A DNA stretch of 29,461 nt from positions 1 through 29,461 of the forward strand of contig JBBRKS010000036.1 of the NCBI GenBank assembly GCA_038231775.1. The letters are read 5' to 3'. Both the position numbers and the translations under genes were made by a program. Under the pieces are notes generated by a model. The model did not search any database and was not told the DNA's origin. It was given only the letters and a program-made list of their open reading frames with translations. Every line of letters starts with the position of its first letter. Within the stretch, counting starts at the first letter, position 1. Of the stretch, positions 7,383 to 14,560 are shown piece by piece. This stretch comes from Stagnihabitans sp038231775. GTDB lineage: Bacteria > Pseudomonadota > Alphaproteobacteria > Rhodobacterales > Rhodobacteraceae.

Positions 7383-8206
7383 GCTTTCAATGACCGGGCG
7401 TGAAAGGTCACATGATCCTCCATGAAGCTGGAGACGAAGAAATAGCTGTGATCATAGCCCATCTGGTGGCGCACCGTGCCCCGCGTGCCCGTCTCGGCAA
7501 TCGCGGCCTGAAATGCGCTGATGCCCAACAGGTCCAGAAACTTGTCATCGCTGCCCTGATCGACCAGCAAGGGCAGATCAAGCCCCTGTTTTACAAGCAG
7601 TTCGACCGCATCATGCGCGGCCCAACAGGTCTCATCCGGCCCCAGATAGGCCGCAAATTGCTTGCGCCCCCAGTCGGACTTTGTCGGATTGCAGATCGGC
7701 GCAAAGGCCGAAACCGACCGAAACCGCTCCGGATAGGTCATCGCAATGGTCAATGCACCATGGCCGCCCATGGAGTGTCCGGTGATGCCCTGCCGTGCTG
7801 CGTCCAAAGGAAAGGCACCGAATACCAAGGCCGGCAGTTCAACTGTCACATAAGACCACATCCTGAACTGCGCCGCCCAAGGTGCCTCGGTCGCGTCAAC
7901 ATAAAACCCTGCACCTTGACCCAGATCAAAAGCCGCATCATCCGCCGCATCCCCGCGGGGAGAGGTATCCGGAAACACCAGCGCAATCCCCTCACGCGCC
8001 GCCCACCCCTGCGCACCCGCCTTCACCATGGCGTTTTCATGCGTGCAGGTCAGTCCAGACAGAAACCACAGCACCGGAACCGGAGCGTCTTCTGCTTGGG
8101 CAGGCAGGAAAAGCCCAAAGGTCATCTCGCATTGGCAAACCGCTGATGTGTGCGAAACCACCAGTTGTCGCCCGCCGAAAGCCTTGTTTTCAGAAAGAAT
8201 CTTCAT
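7379..8206 (-). CDS. fghA: S-formylglutathione hydrolase
   Basis: A 275-residue alpha/beta hydrolase of the esterase D family. It cleaves S-formylglutathione to formate and glutathione, the last step of glutathione-dependent formaldehyde oxidation. The nucleophile elbow is GHSMGG with Ser145. DQGSDDKFL supplies the Asp (about 221) and YDHSYFF the His (253). LSGLTCTHENAM near residues 49-60 is the typical oxyanion-region motif. Length is normal for the family (about 275-280). The usual partner, a glutathione-dependent formaldehyde dehydrogenase (adhI), is not in the window. The start at 8206 lies 21 bp from a perfect 14-bp palindrome at 8228-8241. Confidence 0.95.
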   Translation of the reverse strand: MKILSENKAFGGRQLVVSHTSAVCQCEMTFGLFLPAQAEDAPVPVLWFLSGLTCTHENAMVKAGAQGWAAREGIALVFPDTSPRGDAADDAAFDLGQGAGFYVDATEAPWAAQFRMWSYVTVELPALVFGAFPLDAARQGITGHSMGGHGALTIAMTYPERFRSVSAFAPICNPTKSDWGRKQFAAYLGPDETCWAAHDAVELLVKQGLDLPLLVDQGSDDKFLDLLGISAFQAAIAETGTRGTVRHQMGYDHSYFFVSSFMEDHVTFHARSLKA

Positions 8207-8227
8207 CTTTTCACTCTATCATTCTGG

Positions 8228-8262
8228 CCGAAATATTTCGGGGTGCGGGGGCTTCCCCCCGC
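8228..8262. repeat. Palindrome plus G/C hairpin (REP-like element, possible terminator)
   Basis: A perfect 14-bp palindrome CCGAAATATTTCGG (8228-8241) is followed by a hairpin with a 7-bp stem, GCGGGGG (8245-8251) and CCCCCGC (8256-8262). It lies between the deiodinase-like gene and fghA. The same architecture (AAATAyT, GGGGTGCGGGGG, hairpin, CT.TGGC) recurs at 28992-29036, so it looks like a dispersed element. It probably also ends transcription of the mbfA operon. Confidence 0.55.
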
Positions 8263-8294
8263 CTCTGGCGTATGCGGGCACCAGCCCCCACTTT

Positions 8295-8987
8295 TCAAGC
8301 AAAAACCCGACAAATCTGCTCCAGCGTTTTCTTCCGTTTGGCCACCGCTGGTACAGTTGCAGCGTCGGACGGATAGCCCACCGGCAGGATCATCATCGCC
8401 TTTTCACCCGCTGGTCGTCCGCACATGTCGGCAAGGAATTTCATCGGGTTGGGGGTATGTTCCAGACAGACCAACCCCGCATGATGAATCGCGGTGATCA
8501 ACAGACCCGCAGCGATACCGACGCTTTCCGGCACATAGTAGTTCTTGTAGCGCGTCCCGTCGTCGGTCTGCCCCCAACGCTGCGCAAAGATCACGATCAG
8601 CCAGGGTGCATCGGTTAAGTGCGGCTTTGACACACCGGTGCCAATCGGCTCCAGCGCTGCCAGCCACTCATCCCCGGCACCACCTGCATAAAATTCGCGT
8701 TCTTCCTCTTCAGCCGCCGCCCGGATGCGCGCTTTCATCTGTCCATTTGAAATGGCTGCAAAGAACCACGGCTGGTGGTTCGCGCCGGATGGGGCAGTGC
8801 CAGCTGCCGCAATGCAGGTGGTGATCAGCGCCTCTGGCACCGCGCGCCCGGAAAACTGCCGAACCGAATGGCGCTTTTTCATCTGGGCCAGAAACGCCTC
8901 TGCCGCAGCCAAAGCTTCAACTTCTGGCAATTGCACGCGGTCGGGCAGGGGGATCGGCTCATAGCTTACCTCGCCTTTGCGGTACAT
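8295..8987 (-). CDS. Nitroreductase-fold flavoprotein, iodotyrosine deiodinase-like
   Basis: A 230-residue FMN-dependent protein of the nitroreductase superfamily. KKRHSVRQFS (37-46) and AAGTAPSGANHQPW (61-74) are FMN-binding segments, and LEHTPNPMKFL and PVGYP are typical of the iodotyrosine deiodinase (IYD) branch. Glu96, Tyr100 and Lys121 are present with exactly the spacing of the human IYD residues E157, Y161 and K182, which clamp the zwitterion of halotyrosine. IYD removes iodide (or bromide, chloride) from halotyrosines by reduction. ATG at 8987 lies 3 bp after the mbfA stop, with GGGGGAGG inside the end of mbfA, so the two are probably cotranscribed. BluB or a general nitroreductase is less likely given the triad. 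The substrate is an inference. Confidence 0.85.
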   Translation of the reverse strand: MYRKGEVSYEPIPLPDRVQLPEVEALAAAEAFLAQMKKRHSVRQFSGRAVPEALITTCIAAAGTAPSGANHQPWFFAAISNGQMKARIRAAAEEEEREFYAGGAGDEWLAALEPIGTGVSKPHLTDAPWLIVIFAQRWGQTDDGTRYKNYYVPESVGIAAGLLITAIHHAGLVCLEHTPNPMKFLADMCGRPAGEKAMMILPVGYPSDAATVPAVAKRKKTLEQICRVFA

Positions 8988-8990
8988 GCG

Positions 8991-9968
8991 TCAGCCTCCC
9001 CCGATCAGAACCCCAGCGGCAAAGACCAACGCACCGCCCAACACAACCTGCAAGGCAGCCCGCACAAACGGCGTCTCCATATAGCGGTTCTGAATCCACG
9101 CAATCGCCCAAAGTTCAACGAAAACAACGCACATGGCAAGGATCGTCGCAGTCCAGAAATCGGCCAGAAAATAGGGGAGGGCATGGCCCAAACCGCCTAT
9201 GGCCGTCATCACACCCGATGCCAGCCCGCGCTTGAACGGACTGCCACGCCCCGACAACACCCCGTCATCATGCGCTGCCTCGGTAAACCCCATCGAGATA
9301 CCCGCCCCGACTGACGCGGCAAGCCCGACCAGCAGCGTGGTGTGGGTATTCTGCGTGGCAAACGCCGTGGCAAAAATCGGGGCCAGCGTGGAAACCGACC
9401 CGTCCATCAACCCCGCCAACCCCGGCTGCACCCAAGTCAGGATGAACTGCCGCCGCGCGCCTTTATCTTCCTGCGCCCGCACATCGCCGGTCAGCAGCTT
9501 TGCCTCAAGCCCCAAGGCCGATTTCTCATGTCCCGCCTCAGCCGCCGCAAGATCACCCAACAGCTTGCGCGTTGCCGCGTCCGTGGTGTGCCCGGCGGCC
9601 AAAGTGTAGAACTTGGCCGCCTGCGCCTCCATCCCCGAGGCTTCAGCGCGGATTGTGTCCAGCGACAGGTTCTTTGTCAGCCAGATCGGGCGGCGCGCGT
9701 AAAAGCCCGCCACATGTTCACGCCGTATCAGGGGGATCACCTCACCAAACCGCACCTGATGCGCGTCAATCAGGCGTTTGCGGTGGCCGTCTTCCTCAAC
9801 CGCCATCGCGTCAAAGATTGATGCCGAGGCTGGGTATTCCGCCCGCAGCATCTGGGCATAGCTGCGATAAATCTGCCCGTCATCCTCTTCGGACGAAATC
9901 GCAAGCGCCAGAACCTCTTGTTCGGACAGGTCAGAAAATCGGCGGCACTGGGTGAAGCTGGATATCAT
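8991..9968 (-). CDS. mbfA: Membrane-bound ferritin-like iron exporter (Er-VIT1 type)
   Basis: A 325-residue protein with an N-terminal erythrin/rubrerythrin-like di-iron domain (about 15-155) fused to a C-terminal VIT1-like membrane domain (about 165-325). Di-iron ligands can be placed at Glu27/28, the ExxH pairs Glu59-His62 and Glu144-His147, and a Glu in the EASGMEAQ helix. The membrane half starts near GLAGLMDGSVSTLAP and contains GISMGFTEAAHDDG, as in Ccc1/VIT1 transporters. MbfA exports iron from the cytoplasm and helps resist iron and peroxide stress in Agrobacterium and Bradyrhizobium, where Irr represses it. Here an Irr-type ICE box starts 12 bp upstream of the ATG. An AGAGGG ribosome site lies beside the box. 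Confidence 0.93.
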   Translation of the reverse strand: MISSFTQCRRFSDLSEQEVLALAISSEEDDGQIYRSYAQMLRAEYPASASIFDAMAVEEDGHRKRLIDAHQVRFGEVIPLIRREHVAGFYARRPIWLTKNLSLDTIRAEASGMEAQAAKFYTLAAGHTTDAATRKLLGDLAAAEAGHEKSALGLEAKLLTGDVRAQEDKGARRQFILTWVQPGLAGLMDGSVSTLAPIFATAFATQNTHTTLLVGLAASVGAGISMGFTEAAHDDGVLSGRGSPFKRGLASGVMTAIGGLGHALPYFLADFWTATILAMCVVFVELWAIAWIQNRYMETPFVRAALQVVLGGALVFAAGVLIGGG

Positions 9969-9979
9969 GGACGGCCCTC

Positions 9980-9996
9980 TTTAGAATGGTTCTAAT
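9980..9996 (-). promoter_or_regulatory. ICE / Irr box upstream of mbfA
   Basis: The 17-bp sequence TTTAGAATGGTTCTAAT matches the alphaproteobacterial iron-control element (TTTAGAA, three or four bases, TTCTAAA) at all but the last base and is nearly palindromic. It ends 12 bp before the mbfA start and touches the ribosome-binding site, a position suited to repression by Irr. The family match is known biology; Irr binding here is inferred. Confidence 0.85.
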
Positions 9997-10026
9997 ATGT
10001 CTGAACCCGTCCAAAAGACAACCCCT

Positions 10027-10899
10027 TCACCCGCGTCCCGTCACCTTTTGCCGCCAAAGGGTAAACAACCCCGCCGCAATCACGATGGCCGACCCGATCA
10101 GGACATTGACCCGCAGCGTTTCATGGAACAGAAAGATGCCAAGCAGCCCGATGAACACCAGTTGCAGATAGGCAAAGGGTTGAATTGCACTCGCCTCGGC
10201 CAGCGCATAGGCGCGGATCAGGCAGTAGTGCCCGGCACAGGACGTGCAGCACAAAACCAGCATCCAAGCCCAGTCGACCGGCGCCATCATCGTCCAGACC
10301 GGCAGGCCGAAAAACGTCATGCCAACCGCGCCCACGATCCCGGTCCAGAAAAAGCTGACCTGAGCCGAGTCCTTGCGGGCGGCAAACCGGGTCAGCAGCG
10401 AATAGACGGCAAAGATCAGCGCGGCCAACAGGGGCAGCACCGACCAGATCGAAAAGACCGAAAGCCCGGGCCGCAGCATGACCAGAATGCCGCAGAACCC
10501 CAACAAGATCGCCGTCCAGCGCCGCCAGCCCACCTTTTCGCCCAAAACCGGGCCGGACAAAGCCGCGACCATAAGCGGATAGCTGGTCAGCAGGGAATGA
10601 GTCTCAATCAGCCCATTGTGCGCAAAGGCCAGCCCGACGATGCAGATCTGAATGACCAGCAGCCCGCCGCGCAAGATGTGCAGCGGGATCTGGTTGGTGC
10701 GCACGGCAGCGCGCAAGCCGCCAGCTTGGCGGACGGACAGCCAGATCACGAACAGGGCAAAGAACCAAAAGCGGATCATCACCACCATCTGCACCGGATA
10801 AAGCACCGTCAGATGCCGGGTGACCCCGTCCTGAGCCGAAAAGATCACCATGGTCAAAAGCATCATCCAGATGCCGCGTCGCGTGTTCTGTTCGGTCAT
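10027..10899 (-). CDS. EamA/DMT-superfamily transporter (second of tandem pair)
   Basis: A 290-residue inner-membrane protein with about ten hydrophobic helices in two EamA repeats. It begins MTEQNTRRGIWMMLLTM and shares with the upstream gene a matching N-terminal pattern: RGIW, FS.QDG, RHL, MVVM.R.W. The two are therefore tandem paralogs. Its ATG at 10899 overlaps the upstream stop as ATGA, so the pair is translationally coupled. The substrate is unknown; export of a metabolite or amino acid is usual for the family. It ends 58 bp before mbfA, and that gap holds the Irr box. Confidence 0.9.
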   Translation of the reverse strand: MTEQNTRRGIWMMLLTMVIFSAQDGVTRHLTVLYPVQMVVMIRFWFFALFVIWLSVRQAGGLRAAVRTNQIPLHILRGGLLVIQICIVGLAFAHNGLIETHSLLTSYPLMVAALSGPVLGEKVGWRRWTAILLGFCGILVMLRPGLSVFSIWSVLPLLAALIFAVYSLLTRFAARKDSAQVSFFWTGIVGAVGMTFFGLPVWTMMAPVDWAWMLVLCCTSCAGHYCLIRAYALAEASAIQPFAYLQLVFIGLLGIFLFHETLRVNVLIGSAIVIAAGLFTLWRQKVTGRG

Positions 10900-11762
10900 T
10901 GCCCAGCCCCCTTGCGCGCCTGCATCAGCGCGTACAGGCCCGCCAGCACAACTATTCCCGCCCCGATGGCGACCTGCAGATGCAGAACCTCGCTGTAAAC
11001 CACGATACCGATCACGGTCACAAACACGATCTGCAGATAGGCAAACGGTTGCACGACCGACGCCTCTGCCGCCTCATACGTCTTTTGCAACAACCAGTTA
11101 GAGACGACGGACACCCCGGCATAGGCCATCAGATAGACCCAATCCAACGGGGCCACACTTTGCCAACGCGGCAGGCCGATCACGGTGGACAGCACCATGC
11201 CCACGATGGGCGGCCAGAAGAACGCGGCGAAAAACGGCTCGTCCCGGGTGGTCAGCCGCGTCAGCACCGAATACAGCGCGAACATGAAGGCGGCGGCGAC
11301 CGGCAGCAACGCCGCCCAGGTGAACACCCCAGCCCCTGGCCGCAGGATCACCAGCACCCCGACGCAGCCTAACCCGACCGCCAGCCACCGCTTCAGGCTT
11401 AGCTTTTCGCCCAGGATCGGGCCCGACATCGCCACCACGAACAGCGGGCATATCGTAAAGATCGCAAGGGTCTGGATCAGGCCGATCAGGGTGTACGAAT
11501 AGACCATGACGCAAATCTCTACCACCAGCAGCACGGCGCGCAGCACATGCCAGTGCAGGCGGCGCGACCGGATGGCAGCCCAGCCTTCCGGCCTGCGCAA
11601 GGCCAGAACCACCACAAAGGCGGCAAACACCCAGTAGCGGACCATGACCACCATCAGCGTGTTGTACGTCTCGGCCAGATGGCGCGAAAAGCCGTCCTGC
11701 ACGGCAAAGGAAAATACGGCGGCAATCATCAGCCAGATGCCACGGTTGGGATTGCGGCTCAT
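10896..11762 (-). CDS. EamA/DMT-superfamily transporter (first of tandem pair)
   Basis: A 288-residue inner-membrane protein with about ten hydrophobic helices, paralogous to the gene that follows it. The N-terminus is MSRNPNRGIWLMIAAVFSF, and GPILGEKLSLKRWLAVGLG closes the first repeat, as GPVLGEKVGWRRW does in the paralog. The ATG at 11762 overlaps the mnmD stop (ATGA), and its own stop overlaps the next start the same way. Three consecutive genes (mnmD, eamA, eamA) are thus coupled. A heteromeric pair or a recent duplication with divergence are both possible. The substrate is unknown. Confidence 0.9.
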   Translation of the reverse strand: MSRNPNRGIWLMIAAVFSFAVQDGFSRHLAETYNTLMVVMVRYWVFAAFVVVLALRRPEGWAAIRSRRLHWHVLRAVLLVVEICVMVYSYTLIGLIQTLAIFTICPLFVVAMSGPILGEKLSLKRWLAVGLGCVGVLVILRPGAGVFTWAALLPVAAAFMFALYSVLTRLTTRDEPFFAAFFWPPIVGMVLSTVIGLPRWQSVAPLDWVYLMAYAGVSVVSNWLLQKTYEAAEASVVQPFAYLQIVFVTVIGIVVYSEVLHLQVAIGAGIVVLAGLYALMQARKGAGQ

Positions 11763-12424
11763 GCCAGAACCCCGGTGGTCATGTGGCGTTTGCGGGCAAA
11801 GCCGGGCTGTCGGGTGACGGTAAAGCCTGCGCCCTGCAATGTGCGGCGCACATGGCCTGCGGCGGTATAGGTGGCAAAGGTGCCCGAACGGGCGGTGTGG
11901 CGGGCAACCTCTGCCAGCAGGTCATCACCCCAAAGTTCGGGGTTCTTGGCCGGTGAGAATCCGTCAAGATACCACGCATCCGCCTTCCCCTGCCACAGGG
12001 GCAAGGTCGTGCGGGCGTCGCCTTCGATCACACTCACCTCAATTCTACCAAGGCTGAACTGCCGCTGACCCTTGGACCACGCCTTGACCAGTGGCGCTGA
12101 AACAGCCGCCGCGTCGGGAAAGGCCGCATGGCTGCGGGCCATTTCGTCAGCGGTGATGGGGAAAGCCTCAAACGTGGTGTAGGTCATGGGAATGTCGGGT
12201 GCCATCAGATGCGTTGCAAGCAGGTTCAGCCCGGTGCCAAACCCCAGTTCTGCGATGTGAAACCCCGGCCGCAGCCGGTCTGGCAGGCCATTGCCGGTCA
12301 AAAACACATGGTGGGTTTCCTCTAACCCCCCGGCGAGTGAGAAATACGGGTCGTCAAACCGGCGCGAGACCGGGATGATCCCGTCCAGCCAGTCCAGCCC
12401 TTCGACCTGTTCCTTGCCCGTCAT
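11759..12424 (-). CDS. mnmD: tRNA 5-aminomethyl-2-thiouridine methyltransferase, MnmD (MnmC N-terminal domain)
   Basis: A 221-residue SAM-dependent methyltransferase equivalent to the N-terminal half of E. coli MnmC. It methylates nm5s2U to mnm5s2U at wobble position 34 of certain tRNAs. The ATG at 12424 is chosen because it follows AGGG and leaves a 47-bp divergent gap to the next gene; a longer frame to 12529 would overlap that gene. FDDPYFSLAGGLEE (about 23-36) is the family N-terminal motif, ELGFGTGLN (59-67) the SAM loop, and YLDGFSPAKNPELW the active-site motif. TYTAAGHVRRTL and GFARKRHMTTG close the domain. The oxidoreductase half is encoded divergently instead of fused. Confidence 0.9.
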   Translation of the reverse strand: MTGKEQVEGLDWLDGIIPVSRRFDDPYFSLAGGLEETHHVFLTGNGLPDRLRPGFHIAELGFGTGLNLLATHLMAPDIPMTYTTFEAFPITADEMARSHAAFPDAAAVSAPLVKAWSKGQRQFSLGRIEVSVIEGDARTTLPLWQGKADAWYLDGFSPAKNPELWGDDLLAEVARHTARSGTFATYTAAGHVRRTLQGAGFTVTRQPGFARKRHMTTGVLA

Positions 12425-12471
12425 TTGCCCTATGCCCTTTTCGGCGCGGACCATGGGCAAGGGCGGTTGGA

Positions 12472-13503
12472 ATGACAAGGGTTGATCTGACGGTCCGGGG
12501 TGGCGGCATCTTTGGCTTGTCTGTGGCATGGGAGGCAGTTCAGCGCGGCGCCCGAGTCAGGCTGATCGAGCGTGACCGGATTGGTGCCGGGGCCAGTGGC
12601 GGTCTGGTTGGTGCGCTGACCCCGCACACCCCCGAAGGCTGGAACCCGGTGAAAGCCTTTCAATTGGAAAGCCTGCTGCGCGCCGAAAGCTGGTGGGCCG
12701 AAGTTGACGCAACCTCGGGCCTATCCTCTGGCTATGCGCGCATCGGCAGACTGCAGCCGCTGACCGATGCCGCAGCAGTGGCACTGGCTCAGACCCGTGC
12801 AGCGCAGGCCGAAACCCTATGGCAAGGGCGCGCGCTGTGGCAGGTGATCCCGCCCACCGGTGCGCTGTGGGAGCCGACTTCGCCCTCCGGACTTCTTATT
12901 CACGACACGCTGTCAGCCCGCGTAAACCCGGTGCCAGCCTTGACCTCGCTGGAGGCTGCTTTGCGGGCCAAAGGCGTTGATATCGTTCTGGGTGATGCCC
13001 CAGAGGAGGGCCCGGTGATCTGGGCCACCGGGGCTGCGGGTCTGGACGCTTTGACCGCCGATCTGGCCCACAAAGCCGGGCAGGGCGTTAAAGGGCAGGC
13101 GGTTGCGGTCCATCTGCCGGGCTACGAAATGCAGCCGCAACTGTTCATCGACGGCTTGCACATCGTGCCCCATGCCGATGGCACAGTGGCCATCGGATCG
13201 ACCACTGAAAACCAGTGGGCCGATCTTGCCACCGATGCCCAATGCGACACGCTGCTTGAGCGCGCCTGCGCCGCCCTGCCCATTCTGCGCGGAGCGCCTG
13301 AAACAGCGCGCTGGGCCGGCCTGCGCCCGCGTGCGATCAGCCGGGGTCCGTTGATCGGCCCATGGCCCGGTCGTCCCGGTCATTTCGTTGCCAACGGTGG
13401 CTTCAAGATCGGCTTTGGCACCGCCCCCGAAACCGCCCGCCTGATCTGCGATCTGGTGTTAAAGGGCACCAACACGATCCCCGCCCAGTTCCTGCCGCTT
13501 TAG
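12472..13503 (+). CDS. FAD-dependent oxidoreductase, probable MnmC C-terminal-domain equivalent
   Basis: A 343-residue DAO-family flavoprotein. GGGIFGLSVAWEAVQRG (about 10-26) is the dinucleotide-binding fold, with ERDRIGAGASGGLVGALTPH following as in MnmC2-type enzymes. The C-terminus has GLRPRAISRGPLIGP and NGGFKIGFGTAPETARL, the second FAD-contact region. In E. coli MnmC this domain converts cmnm5s2U to nm5s2U, the substrate of the methyltransferase domain. Here it is a separate gene divergent from mnmD with 47 bp between starts, so an MnmC2 role is inferred from neighbourhood and fold. A glycine or D-amino-acid oxidase role remains possible. Its stop overlaps the stop of the convergent SDR gene (TTAG). 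Confidence 0.75.
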   Translation: MTRVDLTVRGGGIFGLSVAWEAVQRGARVRLIERDRIGAGASGGLVGALTPHTPEGWNPVKAFQLESLLRAESWWAEVDATSGLSSGYARIGRLQPLTDAAAVALAQTRAAQAETLWQGRALWQVIPPTGALWEPTSPSGLLIHDTLSARVNPVPALTSLEAALRAKGVDIVLGDAPEEGPVIWATGAAGLDALTADLAHKAGQGVKGQAVAVHLPGYEMQPQLFIDGLHIVPHADGTVAIGSTTENQWADLATDAQCDTLLERACAALPILRGAPETARWAGLRPRAISRGPLIGPWPGRPGHFVANGGFKIGFGTAPETARLICDLVLKGTNTIPAQFLPL

Positions 13504-14519
13504 AGGCGGCCTTGCGTCAACAGCCAGTCGGCGCTGGCGCGCAGGGCATCGGCAGGCTCGATGAACCGCATCCCCATCTCGCGGCGGGCCCGGGCGCTGG
13601 ACACCTCGTGAAACTGCCCGATCGAGGGTAAAATCCCCCTGACCGCCGGATCAAACAGCGCCAACAGCCGCAGCACGACCATCGGCGCCACGCGGGTTGC
13701 AATCTTGCGGTTGGGGTAGGCGGTCTTCAACACCATCGCCATATCCGGCATCGTCATTGAACCCGATGCCGCCAGATAGCGCTTGCCCGCTGTCTGAGGC
13801 TGTTGGGCGGCGCGCAGATGCATCTCTGCCACGTCGCGCACATCGACACAGACAAAGCCCAGCATCGGTACCATCGGGTCTTTGCCCCGCAGCATCCGCT
13901 TGACGATGTTCATCGAGGTTCCAAAATGCGTATCCAGCGGCGGCCCCAGCACAAGGCCGGGATTGATGCAGGTCAGCGCCATATCCGGTGCCTCTTTGGC
14001 CACGAAATCCCAGGCCGCCCGTTCCGCCAGCGTCTTTGACATCGCATAGGCCGACGTGCCGGGGGCGGCCAGATCGCACCAATCTGACTCATCCTGAATG
14101 CCGCGCTTGCCCTCGTTGATCACGGCCACGGTGGACGAGGTGACGACGGCCCGCCTGATCCCGGCGGCATGGGCAAAACGTAAGGCGCGCAGGGTGCCCT
14201 CTACCGCTGGGGTGATCAGATCGCCCGCGTCCTTGGGCTGCGACATCGGAAAGGGCGACGCGGTGTGGACCAGAACCTGCGCGCCGCGCACCGTCTCGGC
14301 CCAGCCGTCATCCCGCGTCAGGTCAGCGACCGCAAAGCTAAGACGGGACAGCGCCTTGTCCGTCAGATGCGGTGCCAAAGCTGACCGGACCTCTGCCACC
14401 CGGTCAAGATTGCGCAACGTGCCGCGCACTGCCCAACCGGCCTGCAAGAACCGCAACGCGATGTGTTTGGCGATAAACCCCGAAACCCCGGTGATCAGCG
14501 CAAGCTGCTTTTCCGCCAT
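13500..14519 (-). CDS. NAD(P)-dependent epimerase/reductase (extended SDR, dihydroflavonol-reductase-like)
   Basis: A 339-residue extended short-chain dehydrogenase/reductase. The ATG at 14519 follows GGGGGCGGG; a TTG at 14531 would add four residues. The cofactor loop TGVSGFIAKH is at 10-19, RGTLRN at 32-37 suggests NADP preference, and VVTSSTVAV gives the Ser. The catalytic YxxxK is Tyr158-Lys162 (YAMSK). The DFR-like layout (HTASPF near 85-90, NPGLVLGPPL near 188) points to reduction of a carbonyl on a small molecule. The substrate is unknown. It is monocistronic, convergent with the flavoprotein gene, and starts 41 bp after the mcd stop on the same strand. Confidence 0.88.
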   Translation of the reverse strand: MAEKQLALITGVSGFIAKHIALRFLQAGWAVRGTLRNLDRVAEVRSALAPHLTDKALSRLSFAVADLTRDDGWAETVRGAQVLVHTASPFPMSQPKDAGDLITPAVEGTLRALRFAHAAGIRRAVVTSSTVAVINEGKRGIQDESDWCDLAAPGTSAYAMSKTLAERAAWDFVAKEAPDMALTCINPGLVLGPPLDTHFGTSMNIVKRMLRGKDPMVPMLGFVCVDVRDVAEMHLRAAQQPQTAGKRYLAASGSMTMPDMAMVLKTAYPNRKIATRVAPMVVLRLLALFDPAVRGILPSIGQFHEVSSARARREMGMRFIEPADALRASADWLLTQGRL

Positions 14520-14560
14520 ACCCGCCCCCAAATGTCATTCCAACATCTAGGGCCGCAAGG

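Noticed and set aside
9997..10998. Plus-strand 333-codon frame
   Set aside because: Antisense to an EamA gene; rich in Gln, Pro, His and Arg as expected of a shadow frame.
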